A stretch of 64,000 nucleotides of DNA from SIG440 sp045591035 (lineage in GTDB: Bacteria; Bacillota; Clostridia; Monoglobales; Monoglobaceae), in assembly GCA_045591035.1 (NCBI GenBank), contig JAZNSG010000046.1, forward strand, positions 1 through 64,000, read 5' to 3'. This document shows positions 42,632 to 51,336 of this stretch, one piece after another (within the stretch, counting starts at the first letter, position 1; each line of letters begins with the position of its first letter). The position numbers and the translations under genes are program-made. The notes under the pieces were generated by a model. The model searched no databases and was not told where the DNA came from. It saw nothing but the letters and a program-made list of their open reading frames with translations.

Positions 42632-43594
42632 CTACCCGTTTTTTACAATCTCAATAATTTGCATCATTTCTTCAAAAGTGGATGCCTTGTTTATTATTTC
42701 CCGCAGTCTTGCACCGCCGGTCAGCCCTTTTATATACCAGCCGATATGCTTTCGGGCTTCCTGAATTCCTCGGTATTCACCTTTGAATTTCACAAGGAGC
42801 CGAAGATGCTCTTCCATTTTTGCTGCCCGGGTTTTAATATCCGGCTTCGGAAGCTTTTCGCCGGTTTTCAGGTAATGAAGAACCTGCTGAAAAATCCACG
42901 GATTTCCCTCAGCGCCTCTGCCTATCATAATTCCGTTACACCCTGTGTAGTCAAGCATTCGTTTTGCACTTTCTTCGTCAACGATGTCGCCGTTGCCGAT
43001 AACAGGCACAGATACGGCATCTTTCACAGCCTTGATTATATCAAGGTCCGCCTCACCACTGTAAAATTGCCGACTTGTTCGTCCATGAACAGTTATGGCA
43101 CTTGCGCCGTTTTCTTCCGCAATCTTTGCCATTTCAACGGCATTTATCGTATCATCGTCCCATCCTTTTCGAATTTTTACCGTAACAGGAACCGAAACCA
43201 CGCGACAAACAGCAGCCACAATCTCTCCTGCAAGTTTTGGATTTTTGGACAAGGCTGAACCGTCTCCGTTGTTTACGATTTTCGGAGCGGGACACCCCAT
43301 GTTTATATCAATAAGCTGAGCACCATACTCAAGGGCTTTTGAGGCAATTTCAGACAAAATCTCAGGCTCATGCCCGAAAAGCTGCGCCCCCACGGGTTTT
43401 TCTTCTGGGTCAGCCTCAAGCAAATCAGCAGTTTTTTTGCTTTTGTAGAAAAGACCCTTGCCCGACACCATTTCAGTGTACATAAGTGCAGGACCAAAGG
43501 GCTTGGTTATCATTCTGAATGCCTTGTCGGTCACCCCTGCCATTGGGGCAAGAAATACATTGTTTTCAAGTTCTAAATCCCGTATCTTAAACAT
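42632..43594 (-). CDS. dusB: tRNA-dihydrouridine synthase, DusB type
   Basis: FMN-dependent reduction of uridines in the tRNA D-loop. 320 residues. TIM barrel with APMAGVTDKAFR at the N-terminus, INMGCPAPKIVNNGDGSAL carrying the catalytic cysteine, KIRKGWDD, VHGRTSRQFYSG and IGNGDIVDEESA; a helical tRNA-binding tail contains RKHIGWYIKGL. It has its own promoter and is divergent from the anion permease. Confidence 0.95.
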   Translation of the reverse strand: MFKIRDLELENNVFLAPMAGVTDKAFRMITKPFGPALMYTEMVSGKGLFYKSKKTADLLEADPEEKPVGAQLFGHEPEILSEIASKALEYGAQLIDINMGCPAPKIVNNGDGSALSKNPKLAGEIVAAVCRVVSVPVTVKIRKGWDDDTINAVEMAKIAEENGASAITVHGRTSRQFYSGEADLDIIKAVKDAVSVPVIGNGDIVDEESAKRMLDYTGCNGIMIGRGAEGNPWIFQQVLHYLKTGEKLPKPDIKTRAAKMEEHLRLLVKFKGEYRGIQEARKHIGWYIKGLTGGARLREIINKASTFEEMMQIIEIVKNG

Positions 43595-43628
43595 AAACGT
43601 TACCCATTTTTCTTAAGCTTTGACATAT

Positions 43629-43657
43629 ATTATACAGCTTTTTCGGGTTAAAAACAA
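43629..43657 (-). promoter_or_regulatory. Promoter of dusB
   Basis: Minus strand: -35 TTGTTT (43652-43657), 17-base spacer, -10 TATAAT (43629-43634), about 35 bases before the dusB start. Confidence 0.65.
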
Positions 43658-43686
43658 TAGCTTTTCTGCAAAAATTATTTTTAAGG

Positions 43687-43715
43687 TTGCATTCGGTCTT
43701 TACTTGTGATATACT
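43687..43715 (+). promoter_or_regulatory. Promoter of the anion permease gene
   Basis: -35 TTGCAT (43687-43692), 17-base spacer, -10 TATACT (43710-43715). The leader of about 65 bases ends with GGGGAG ten bases before the ATG. Confidence 0.65.
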
Positions 43716-43785
43716 GTCCTGCGTGAAATACATAAAGTCAAAGAATTTAGGAGCAAAACAAACAGCTCCGGGGAGAAATTTGAAG

Positions 43786-44955
43786 ATGAGAACACATACA
43801 ATAAACCGACCTGCTCATGTGGATATTTTTGGATTGACTGCAAAGATATTTTCGGGCATAAGGGACTTTTCCAGGAAGAATATTGTTATGATGATTGCAC
43901 TTTGCGCCGCAATTGCAACAAGCCTTGTTGTTCCTTTGGACTGGGAATATCTTGGATATTTTGATGTCAGAACATTGGTTTGCCTTTTTTGTGTTCTTGC
44001 CACAGTTTGTGCCCTTAAAAATGTTAATTTCTTTTTTATTCTGGCAAGAAAAATTGTCAGGGTATTCAAAACTGCACGGATGTGTGTTTTGGGACTTGTG
44101 TATATTACTTTTATCGGCTCAATGCTCATTGCAAACGATATGGCTCTTCTGACGTTTTTACCTCTTGGCTTTCTGACATTGACCTCAACGGGAAAAGAAA
44201 AGTACATGGCGACTACCTTCATTATGCAGAACATTGCGGCGAACCTGGGTGGGATGCTCACTCCTTTCGGAAATCCCCAGAACCTTTATCTTTATTCTGT
44301 CTTTAATATCCCTACATTGGAATTTATGGGGATTATGGCGTTGCCTTTTGTTCTTTCTGTGACGCTGATAACGATTTGCTGTTTGGTTTTTGTGAAAGGT
44401 GAGCCTCTTGAACTTTCGGATGAGAAGGTGATGCCAAGCCTCGGACGAACCGCTCTTTATCTGATGCTTTTTGCCTTATCTATTCTTATTGTATTCCGTG
44501 AGGTTAATTTTTTGCTGGGCCTTATAATTATACCAGGCGTTTTGTTTTTCGCAGACCGCAAGGCGCTTAAAATGGTGGATTATCCCTTGCTTCTGACCTT
44601 TGTATTCTTCTTTATTTTCGCCGGGAATATGGCACGGATTTCCCTTGTGCGTGAATTTTTTTCTGCTCTTCTTGAAAAAAGCACCTTGCTTTTCAGCATA
44701 CTTTCGTGTCAGTTCATAAGCAATGTCCCATCAGCCATTCTGCTTTCCCAGTTTACTCAGAATTATGCTGATTTGCTCGTGGGTGTGAACATAGGCGGGG
44801 TGGGAACTCTTATCTCGTCTCTTGCAAGTTTGATTACCTTCAGGGAATACACAAAGCATAACCCGGGGAAAACCGGATATTACATAGGATTGTTTTCGGC
44901 GTTTAATTTTGGATTTTTAATTATACTGACAGGGTTTTCCTTGTTTGTTTTTTAG
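43786..44955 (+). CDS. Anion permease of the ArsB/NhaD-SLC13 superfamily
   Basis: About 389 residues with ten or so hydrophobic helices. Recognisable superfamily segments are SMLIANDMALLTFLPLGFLTL, NIAANLGGMLTPFGNPQNLYLY (the substrate/Na+ hairpin motif of ion-transporter superfamily permeases) and SCQFISNVPSAILLSQFT (the repeated NxP motif). Candidate substrates are dicarboxylate, citrate or arsenite; none can be chosen here. The ATG at 43786 was chosen because GGGGAG precedes it and an upstream start would place the promoter inside the gene. Monocistronic, converging with the glycine-controlled symporter. Confidence 0.82.
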   Translation: MRTHTINRPAHVDIFGLTAKIFSGIRDFSRKNIVMMIALCAAIATSLVVPLDWEYLGYFDVRTLVCLFCVLATVCALKNVNFFFILARKIVRVFKTARMCVLGLVYITFIGSMLIANDMALLTFLPLGFLTLTSTGKEKYMATTFIMQNIAANLGGMLTPFGNPQNLYLYSVFNIPTLEFMGIMALPFVLSVTLITICCLVFVKGEPLELSDEKVMPSLGRTALYLMLFALSILIVFREVNFLLGLIIIPGVLFFADRKALKMVDYPLLLTFVFFFIFAGNMARISLVREFFSALLEKSTLLFSILSCQFISNVPSAILLSQFTQNYADLLVGVNIGGVGTLISSLASLITFREYTKHNPGKTGYYIGLFSAFNFGFLIILTGFSLFVF

Positions 44956-44970
44956 GTGTTTGAGAAAGTA

Positions 44971-45000
44971 AAAAGCCCAAGGAAATCCCCCTGGGCTTTT
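44971..45000. terminator. Bidirectional terminator between converging transporter genes
   Basis: Stem AAAAGCCCA/TGGGCTTTT (44971-44979 with 44992-45000), extended by GG/CC, with T- and A-rich flanks. Confidence 0.85.
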
Positions 45001-45013
45001 CGTGCGTTATAAG

Positions 45014-46441
45014 CTATTTCTTGTTTGATTTTGAGTTTTTCACAACGATTTTGTAAAGTGCTATAAGTGCAATTACGTTGGGGATTACCATGAGGTAGTT
45101 AAAGAAGTCGGTGAGCTCCCAAACCAAATCATTTGAAAGAAGAGAGCCAAGAAAAATAAATACAATGGCAATCACAGAATAAACTGCAACAGACAGTTTA
45201 TTATTTTTAAAGAGATACTGAACATTTATTTTGCCGAAGAAGTTCCAGCTTATAATTGTGGAATAAGCAAAGAACAGAAGACAAACAGCAACGAATATGT
45301 TGCCGAAATTTCCGAAGGGGAGAGCCTTTGAAACTGCCATTTGCATTGCAGTGGTTTTTGCAACAATCGCATCTGCGCCCGAAGTTGCTGCCAGATATGC
45401 ATCACCGGAAAGACCTGCAAGAACACCGTCTCCGGTATAAATGCATGAAATAATAACAAGAGCTGTCATTGTGAGGACAATAAATGTATCAATGAATACA
45501 CCAATCATTGCCACAACGCCCTGGTCATGTGGTTTTTCAACGTCTGCCATTGCGTGAGCATGGGGAGTTGAACCCATACCTGCTTCGTTTGAGAAAAGAC
45601 CACGTTTCGCACCCTGACTGACAGCAGTCTTAAGAGCAGCACCAATTCCGCCACCAATAAGAGCCTGAGGGGTAAATGCAAACTTAAAAATCATACCAAC
45701 GGTTTCAGGAATAAACTTAGCACGAATACCAAGAATAACCAATCCGCCCAAAAGGAACAGCACTGCCATAACCGGAACAATTTTTTCGGTAACGGATGCA
45801 ATTCTTTTGATTCCGCCGACAAAAATAATTGTGGAAACGATTGCAAGTACAAGACCTACAATCCAGCCATCTATGCCGAAAGCTGTGTTGCAGGATTCTG
45901 AGATTGAGTTTGACTGAACCATAGAACCCATAAATCCGAGCGCCAAGGTAATAGCGATTGCGAAAAATACTGAAAGAAAGGTCCCAAATCCGCCGGGGAA
46001 CGCCTTTTTCATGTAATAAACCGGTCCGCCGTGAACTTCGCCCTTGCTGTCTTTAACTCTTGTTTCCTGAGCCAGAACTGCTTCGGCATAAATTGTAGCC
46101 ATGCCTAAAAAAGCAATAACCCACATCCAGAAAATTGCTCCAGGTCCACCAGCCAAAATAGCACCTGATGCACCAACAATGTTACCTGTTCCGACCTGGG
46201 CTGCGATTGCTGTTGCAAGAGCCTGGAATGATGTAAGGCCTGAGCCTTGTTTGCCACCAAAAAGTTTGATGTTCCCAAACACCGATTTCATACCTTCGCC
46301 AAAGCATCTGATCTGAACAAATCGTGTTTTGATTGTGAAAAACAATCCTGTACCAACTAAAAGGAAAATCAGGATATAGTCTGCCAGATAGCTGTTTGCT
46401 GTCTGTACAATTTTTAGTATTGAATCCAATACTGTCTGCAT
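45014..46441 (-). CDS. Alanine/glycine:cation symporter (AGCS family)
   Basis: Na+-driven import of glycine or alanine. 475 residues with about eleven hydrophobic helices. Family signatures are GSGLTSFQALATAIAAQVGTGNIVGA near 65-90, GGPGAIFWMW, GGPVYYMKKAFPG and NEAGMGSTPHAHA near 292-304. The riboswitch upstream reports glycine, so glycine is the likely physiological substrate. It has AGGAGG right after the riboswitch terminator. Confidence 0.95.
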   Translation of the reverse strand: MQTVLDSILKIVQTANSYLADYILIFLLVGTGLFFTIKTRFVQIRCFGEGMKSVFGNIKLFGGKQGSGLTSFQALATAIAAQVGTGNIVGASGAILAGGPGAIFWMWVIAFLGMATIYAEAVLAQETRVKDSKGEVHGGPVYYMKKAFPGGFGTFLSVFFAIAITLALGFMGSMVQSNSISESCNTAFGIDGWIVGLVLAIVSTIIFVGGIKRIASVTEKIVPVMAVLFLLGGLVILGIRAKFIPETVGMIFKFAFTPQALIGGGIGAALKTAVSQGAKRGLFSNEAGMGSTPHAHAMADVEKPHDQGVVAMIGVFIDTFIVLTMTALVIISCIYTGDGVLAGLSGDAYLAATSGADAIVAKTTAMQMAVSKALPFGNFGNIFVAVCLLFFAYSTIISWNFFGKINVQYLFKNNKLSVAVYSVIAIVFIFLGSLLSNDLVWELTDFFNYLMVIPNVIALIALYKIVVKNSKSNKK

Positions 46442-46467
46442 AAAAATACCTCCTAAAAAATAAAAAA

Positions 46468-46487
46468 AGTTGCTAAAATCAGCAACT
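46468..46487 (-). terminator. Expression-platform terminator of the glycine riboswitch
   Basis: Minus strand: stem AGTTGCT/AGCAACT with a 6-nt loop followed by TTTTTTTATTTTTT, immediately before the AGGAGG of the symporter gene. Its position between aptamer and start codon indicates transcriptional control. Confidence 0.85.
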
Positions 46488-46527
46488 CTGAATATCCCTG
46501 TGGCGTAATTTTAAGATGAACTAAAAT

Positions 46528-46616
46528 ACTGCTCTGTCCTTTTGCCTGAGAGATTCGATTAATTTTAATCTTGCACCTTCGGCACTCTTTTGGGAGATTC
46601 TCCAGAGTTTCCTCAA
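46528..46616 (-). ncRNA. Glycine riboswitch aptamer
   Basis: Read on the minus strand it shows the conserved blocks of the gcvT-type aptamer in order: ACTCTGGAGAATCTCCC, GTGCCGAAGGTGCAA, and ATCTCTCAGGCAAAAGGACA followed by GAGC. Only one aptamer is evident; the bases between it and the terminator can form ATTTTAG/CTTAAAAT, possibly a remnant (ghost) helix. It controls an AGCS symporter, where known singlet versions in streptococci act as OFF switches. The direction here is inferred. Confidence 0.93.
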
Positions 46617-46664
46617 ATTCCGGTTTCTTTCGATTCCGAAATCATCAACGGATGATTTTTGGTT

Positions 46665-46693
46665 ATTATACTATATTAAACTGCTAAAGTCAA
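46665..46693 (-). promoter_or_regulatory. Promoter of the riboswitch-symporter transcript
   Basis: Minus strand: -35 TTGACT (46688-46693), 17-base spacer, -10 TATAAT (46665-46670), about 50 bases upstream of the aptamer. Confidence 0.78.
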
Positions 46694-46729
46694 TAAAAAA
46701 ACATTTTTTCAGCAAAGTATACAAAATTA

Positions 46730-46762
46730 CCCCCTGTGCAGAGCTTTTTCGTGCACAGGGGG
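46730..46762 (-). terminator. Terminator after nif3
   Basis: Perfect 11-bp GC-rich stem CCCCCTGTGCA/TGCACAGGGGG around an 11-nt loop, eight bases after the nif3-like stop, followed by TAATTTTG on the minus strand. Confidence 0.8.
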
Positions 46763-46769
46763 ATAGCTT

Positions 46770-47570
46770 TTAAAATGCTGTGAAATAGGGTTTTGCGTCA
46801 GAGACTTCAACTTCAATATCAGGGAAACTGTGAGAGAAGAACTCCGCAAGGTATTCGCAAATAATATTTTCGGTTTCAAAATGCCCGGCGTCTATTACGT
46901 TGAGACCAATTTCAGATGCCACTCTTCCGTGGTCGTGTTTTAGGTCAGCAGTCACGTATACATCCGCTCCGGCATTGTATGCTGCATAAAGATTTGAACC
47001 GCCGCTGCCCGAGCAAAGGGCAACCGTCCGAACCTCGTCGGTAAGGTCACCAACGTATTTAATTGCCTGACAGGAAAGAGTGTTTTGAATATGGGAGAGA
47101 AGGTCCTCCATTGTCAAAGGCATCGAAAGCGTTCCCACGCGACCGATTTCATCAAGAGTCTCTCCGCTTGGCTCAATGCACTCGTGGGGTGAAAACTTTC
47201 GGATGTGTTCAAGACCAAGCTTGATAGCCAAAAGGTCATTCATTCCTCCGTCTGCCATATCAAAGCTTGTGTGCATACAAAATGCAGAAATGTCATTTTT
47301 GATAAGCATACGCACGATGCTGCCCGTTAAGTCTCCGGGGGTAATGGCTTTTAACGGGTTGTAAATCAGTGGATGGTGAGAAACAATCAAGTCGGCGCCC
47401 ATATCAATCGCACTCCGAACATTTTCGGAGGTGATGTCAAGGCAAACAAACACCTTGCTGATTTTTTGGGTTTCGTCCCCAACCAAAAGCCCTACATTGT
47501 CCCAGGGAAACTTAAGCTCCGATGGGGCAATCTGCTCCAATGCTTCGATAATGTCAGAAAGTCTAACCAT
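46770..47570 (-). CDS. Nif3-like dinuclear metal-centre protein (YqfO/YbgI family)
   Basis: 266 residues, the short form without the PII-like insertion of Bacillus YqfO. Metal ligands are visible in LIVSHHPLIYNPLKA near 59-73, the Asp of CLDITSENV, and GHFETENIICEYLAEFF near the C-terminus. The family binds two metal ions and is annotated as GTP cyclohydrolase 1 type 2 homologue, but a true function is unproven. It follows trmK by 40 bases, the same pairing as yqfN-yqfO downstream of sigA in Bacillus; here that pair is divergent from dgt-dnaG-sigA. Confidence 0.92.
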   Translation of the reverse strand: MVRLSDIIEALEQIAPSELKFPWDNVGLLVGDETQKISKVFVCLDITSENVRSAIDMGADLIVSHHPLIYNPLKAITPGDLTGSIVRMLIKNDISAFCMHTSFDMADGGMNDLLAIKLGLEHIRKFSPHECIEPSGETLDEIGRVGTLSMPLTMEDLLSHIQNTLSCQAIKYVGDLTDEVRTVALCSGSGGSNLYAAYNAGADVYVTADLKHDHGRVASEIGLNVIDAGHFETENIICEYLAEFFSHSFPDIEVEVSDAKPYFTAF

Positions 47571-47609
47571 AGTTTTGCCCTGCCTTTCTGCCTGAATCAG
47601 GCAAAAATA

Positions 47610-48314
47610 TCATAAATTTATTTCTGCTAATATTTTCTCAATATCTTTTGCTCTTTTTTTGTTTTCGGGAGTTTGCGATTTAACAAGTCCCGAAAGCTGT
47701 TTTTTAAACTTGTTAGTCAATACTAACTGGTGTTTCTCGAAAAACTCGGGAGAGGTTTTTTCAAGACCCTTGCCGAAGATAAGCTCTTGCTCTGTGTATG
47801 TTGTTTGGGAGTTTTGAGAAACAGCAAATATGTTATAAATTTTGTCCTCTTCTGCTACTAGGTATTCTGTGCCCGGGGCAAGGCCAATTTTCACAAGATA
47901 CTCACGAAGCTCACGTTGGGCTGTCATGGGCTGGAGTATGAGGAGCTTTGCTGAGTTTACGATTTCCCTTGATGCTTCAAGAATGTTTGAAATCAAAAGT
48001 CCGCCCATTCCTGCGATAACTATAACCTCTGCCTCGTCGGGATTTATGGTTTCGAGACCGTTTCCGAGCCGAAGGGAAATTTTTTTGTCCAGACCATAGC
48101 GTTTTACGTTTTCTTCTGCCCGTTTCACAGGTCCCGGATTTACGTCAGAGGCAACAGCAAAATCCGCCAGTCCGCACAGTACGGCGTATATGGGTATATA
48201 TGCATGGTCTGTGCCGATATCGGCCAAAGAACGGCACGGTGGAATCAGCTTTGCAATTTTTTCAAGGCGGGGATTAAGGTTCAGGCCACGAAGTATTTCG
48301 ACGTTATTTTCCAC
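47610..48314 (-). CDS. trmK: tRNA (adenine-22-N1)-methyltransferase
   Basis: SAM-dependent m1A22 methylation of tRNA. 234 residues. Rossmann motif I is SLADIGTDHAYIPIYAV near 30-46, motif IV VIVIAGMGGLLISNIL (the GMGG signature of the TrmK/COG2384 family) near 95-110, and the C-terminal ~70 residues are a charged helical region. It is co-transcribed with the nif3-like gene and divergent from dgt. Confidence 0.94.
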   Translation of the reverse strand: MENNVEILRGLNLNPRLEKIAKLIPPCRSLADIGTDHAYIPIYAVLCGLADFAVASDVNPGPVKRAEENVKRYGLDKKISLRLGNGLETINPDEAEVIVIAGMGGLLISNILEASREIVNSAKLLILQPMTAQRELREYLVKIGLAPGTEYLVAEEDKIYNIFAVSQNSQTTYTEQELIFGKGLEKTSPEFFEKHQLVLTNKFKKQLSGLVKSQTPENKKRAKDIEKILAEINL

Positions 48315-48354
48315 TAAACTGCCGCTCCTTTCAAAATTCTGTTTAGTTAGCTTA

Positions 48355-48384
48355 ATTATACGGTTAAAAATATCCTTTTGTCAA
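48355..48384 (-). promoter_or_regulatory. Promoter of trmK-nif3
   Basis: Minus strand: -35 TTGACA (48379-48384), 18-base spacer, -10 TATAAT (48355-48360). Confidence 0.72.
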
Positions 48385-48465
48385 CTAAAAAAAAGGATTT
48401 TAGGGATAAATGAAGAAAAATATTTTATAGATAAGTATTTACTATATATTAATGAAGGTGAATTT

Positions 48466-49464
48466 ATGACTCTTCGTGAAAAGATTGAATTGCGTGAAAA
48501 AGAATACCTGAGCCCTTATGGGGTGAAAAGTGGCGAGTCCTTGGGCAGAGCCCGTTTTGAGGAGCCTTGTGAGTTTCGCACCGAGTTCCAGCGAGACAGA
48601 GACAGGGTTATTCACTCCAAGGCGTTCAGGCGTCTGAAACACAAAACTCAGGTTTTTCTTGCTCCTGAGGGCGACCACTACAGAACACGGCTTACTCACA
48701 CTCTTGAGGTATCGCAGATTGCAAGAACAATTGCAAGAGCCCTGGGTCTTAACGAGGATTTGACCGAGGCGATTGCCATGGGTCACGACCTTGGACATAC
48801 CCCTTTCGGACACACAGGCGAAAACGCCCTGAATGCACTTTGCCCCGAGGGTTTCAGGCATAACGAGCAAAGTCTCAGGGTTGTTAATGTTTTGGAACGC
48901 AAAGGCGGACTCAATCTCACTCAGGAGGTGCGTGACGGAATTTTGTGCCATACCGGTGAAAAGCAACCACAGACCCTTGAGGGAAAGATTGTCAGGATTG
49001 CAGACCAGATTGCGTATATAAACCATGATATTGATGATGCGGTTCGTGCAGGGGTGCTTTCTCTTGAGGAAATACCGAAGGAATATTCTCAGATTCTCGG
49101 TGAAGGACATTCTGACCGTATTGGCTCTCTTATCCGAAGCGTTATCCATTCAAGTGAGGGCAAACCCGATATAACCATGGAGCCTGACGTGAGACAAGCC
49201 ATGCTTGGGCTCAGGAAATTTATGTTTGAAATGGTTTATAAGAATCCGAAAGCAAAAAGGGATGAAGAAAAGTTTTATGCAGTGATAGAAGCGCTTTTCG
49301 AGAGACTTATGAAAGAACCCGGGCTTATACCCGAAGGCATACGAAAAACAAGCTGCAGTGAGGATAATATGATTGTGGTGCGGGATTACATAGCCGGAAT
49401 GACTGACCGGTATGCAATCGCCCTGTATACAGATATATTTGTCCCGAAATCATGGAATATATAA
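48466..49464 (+). CDS. dgt: dGTPase-like HD-domain triphosphohydrolase
   Basis: 332 residues. The HD metal site is intact: RTRLTHTLEVSQIARTIARAL (H), EAIAMGHDLGHTPFGHTGE (HD) and a distal Asp in RIADQIAYINHDIDDAV. The N-terminal YGVKSGESLGRARFEEP and FRTEFQRDRDRVIHSKAFRRLKHKTQVF match deoxyguanosinetriphosphate triphosphohydrolase-like proteins. It would hydrolyse dNTPs to nucleoside plus triphosphate. The ATG at 48466 has GAAGGTG seven bases upstream. It leads the dgt-dnaG-sigA block common in Clostridia. Confidence 0.94.
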   Translation: MTLREKIELREKEYLSPYGVKSGESLGRARFEEPCEFRTEFQRDRDRVIHSKAFRRLKHKTQVFLAPEGDHYRTRLTHTLEVSQIARTIARALGLNEDLTEAIAMGHDLGHTPFGHTGENALNALCPEGFRHNEQSLRVVNVLERKGGLNLTQEVRDGILCHTGEKQPQTLEGKIVRIADQIAYINHDIDDAVRAGVLSLEEIPKEYSQILGEGHSDRIGSLIRSVIHSSEGKPDITMEPDVRQAMLGLRKFMFEMVYKNPKAKRDEEKFYAVIEALFERLMKEPGLIPEGIRKTSCSEDNMIVVRDYIAGMTDRYAIALYTDIFVPKSWNI

Positions 49465-49534
49465 AAACTTTTTTAAAAGGCAAGGAAAATCAGGATATTT
49501 GTCGAATTACATAAACAGAGGAGAGGTGATAAAT

Positions 49535-51322
49535 GTGAAACAAAGCGTGGATTTTCAAGAGTTTGTTGATGAGGTTATTGCGAAAACCGATATTGTTGAC
49601 ACGATTTCACGTTATGTCACCATGAAGCGAGTGGGAAATCGTTTTCAGGCACTTTGTCCTCTGCATAATGATAAAAAGACGCCGTCTTTTTCGGTATCTC
49701 CGGACAAGCAGTTGTTTCACTGTTTTGGCTGTGGGGCAGGCGGAACGGTTATACATTTTATTATGGCGAAAGAAAACCTTGATTTTATGGAGGCGGTTAA
49801 GCTTCTTGCTGAAAGAGCCGGGATTCCCGTGCCCGATTATCGAAGTCAAAGCGAACGGGACAAAGCAGCTGCACTTCACAACAAAAAGAAACGTATGTAT
49901 GAAATGAATGCCGAGGCGGGCAGGTTCTTTTATTCAAACCTTACCGCAAAGGGAAATGAAGCGGCGATAGATTACCTTAAAGGTCGTGGGCTAAGCGGTG
50001 CTACGGTTAAAGCCTTTGGTATAGGATACGCCCCTGACAGCTGGTCGGGCCTTATAGATTTTATGAAAGAAAAAGGCTATTCCGAAGAAGAACTTTCAGA
50101 GGGCGGACTTGCGGTGAAACGTGAAAACGGGACGTACTTTGACAAGTTTCGGGACAGAATAATGTTTCCGATTATGGATCTGCGGGGGAATGTAATAGCC
50201 TTCGGCGGAAGAATCTTAAAGGATAAAGACAATGCGCCGAAGTATCTGAACTCCCCCGAAACATTGGTTTTCAAAAAGAAGGATAATCTTTTTGCCATGA
50301 ACCTTGCAAAAAACAGCAAGTCCGGACAGTTTCTTGTTATGGAGGGCTATATGGATGTTATATCTCTTCATCAAAATGGCTTTGACAATGCGGTAGCCTC
50401 TTTGGGAACGGCGTTTACCCCCCAACAGGCAGAGCTTCTTAAACGATACGCTGACAAGGCGGTGCTTTGTTATGATGCTGATGAAGCAGGGCAAAAAGCC
50501 GCAGACCGGGCAGGGGAAATACTCAGGGAGTCGGGGATAAAAGCCAGGGTGCTTACCATAAATGACGCAAAAGACCCTGATGAATATATCCAAAAGAAAG
50601 GCAAAGAGCTGTTTGGCTTGCTTGTGGACAATGCAGAGAGCTTTATTGAGTATAAAATAGGAAAGATAGAGAAAAAATATAATCTTGAAGACACAGTAGA
50701 AAAAATCGAATTTATAGAAGAAATTGCAAAAATACTTGCAAATATAAAAAACAGTGTTGAACGAGAGGTTTACATCAAGAAAATCGCCCGAAAGACCGAT
50801 ATTTCACCCGATAGCATAGCTGTTCAGGTTGAGAACCTGAGCCGGAAGATGACTGTGGGTGAAAAATACAAAGCGGAGCGGGACGAAAAACGTGACTTTG
50901 AGCGAAGGACGGGCGGACGCCAGGACCTTAATAAAATGAGAGTTTTCAATGCTGAAAAGCTTTTGCTTAATCTGCTCTGTGAAAAAGTGGCGTTCCAAAA
51001 GGTTTCAAAGACCTTGAAACCCGAAGACTTTTCCGAAGGGATTCATAGAAAACTTGCGGAAGTTATTTATGACACACATATTCGGGGTGAAAAAATACGC
51101 CCTATGAGTATTATAGCTGAGTTTGACGAAAAAGATGCGGGCAGGATTTCAGAAATCCTCTCCGATGACAAGAATGTTGACAATCACGAAAAGGCAATTG
51201 AGATGCCCCTGAAAATTATAAGCGAGTACCGTCTTCAGAAAGAGGGAGAAACATCTACCCGGGACGGAGACACTGAAAAGCTTCAAGAGATTATGGACAG
51301 GCTTAAAAAGGATAAAAAGTAG
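49535..51322 (+). CDS. dnaG: DNA primase
   Basis: Synthesises RNA primers at the replication fork. About 595 residues. CHC2 zinc finger: CPLHNDKKTPSFSV and FHCFGCGAGG near 41-72. The RNA polymerase domain has KYLNSPETLVFKK, the Toprim Glu in VMEGYMDVISL and the Asp cluster CYDADEAGQKA; a C-terminal DnaB-binding helical domain follows. The start is GTG at 49535 with AGAGGTG six bases upstream. It lies 70 bases after dgt and 14 before sigA. Confidence 0.96.
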   Translation: MKQSVDFQEFVDEVIAKTDIVDTISRYVTMKRVGNRFQALCPLHNDKKTPSFSVSPDKQLFHCFGCGAGGTVIHFIMAKENLDFMEAVKLLAERAGIPVPDYRSQSERDKAAALHNKKKRMYEMNAEAGRFFYSNLTAKGNEAAIDYLKGRGLSGATVKAFGIGYAPDSWSGLIDFMKEKGYSEEELSEGGLAVKRENGTYFDKFRDRIMFPIMDLRGNVIAFGGRILKDKDNAPKYLNSPETLVFKKKDNLFAMNLAKNSKSGQFLVMEGYMDVISLHQNGFDNAVASLGTAFTPQQAELLKRYADKAVLCYDADEAGQKAADRAGEILRESGIKARVLTINDAKDPDEYIQKKGKELFGLLVDNAESFIEYKIGKIEKKYNLEDTVEKIEFIEEIAKILANIKNSVEREVYIKKIARKTDISPDSIAVQVENLSRKMTVGEKYKAERDEKRDFERRTGGRQDLNKMRVFNAEKLLLNLLCEKVAFQKVSKTLKPEDFSEGIHRKLAEVIYDTHIRGEKIRPMSIIAEFDEKDAGRISEILSDDKNVDNHEKAIEMPLKIISEYRLQKEGETSTRDGDTEKLQEIMDRLKKDKK

Positions 51323-51336
51323 AAAGGCGAGAAGTT

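Noticed and set aside
48442..49149. Long open frame antisense to dgt
   Set aside because: It mirrors a strongly conserved dGTPase gene, contains no domain, and lacks a ribosome binding site.
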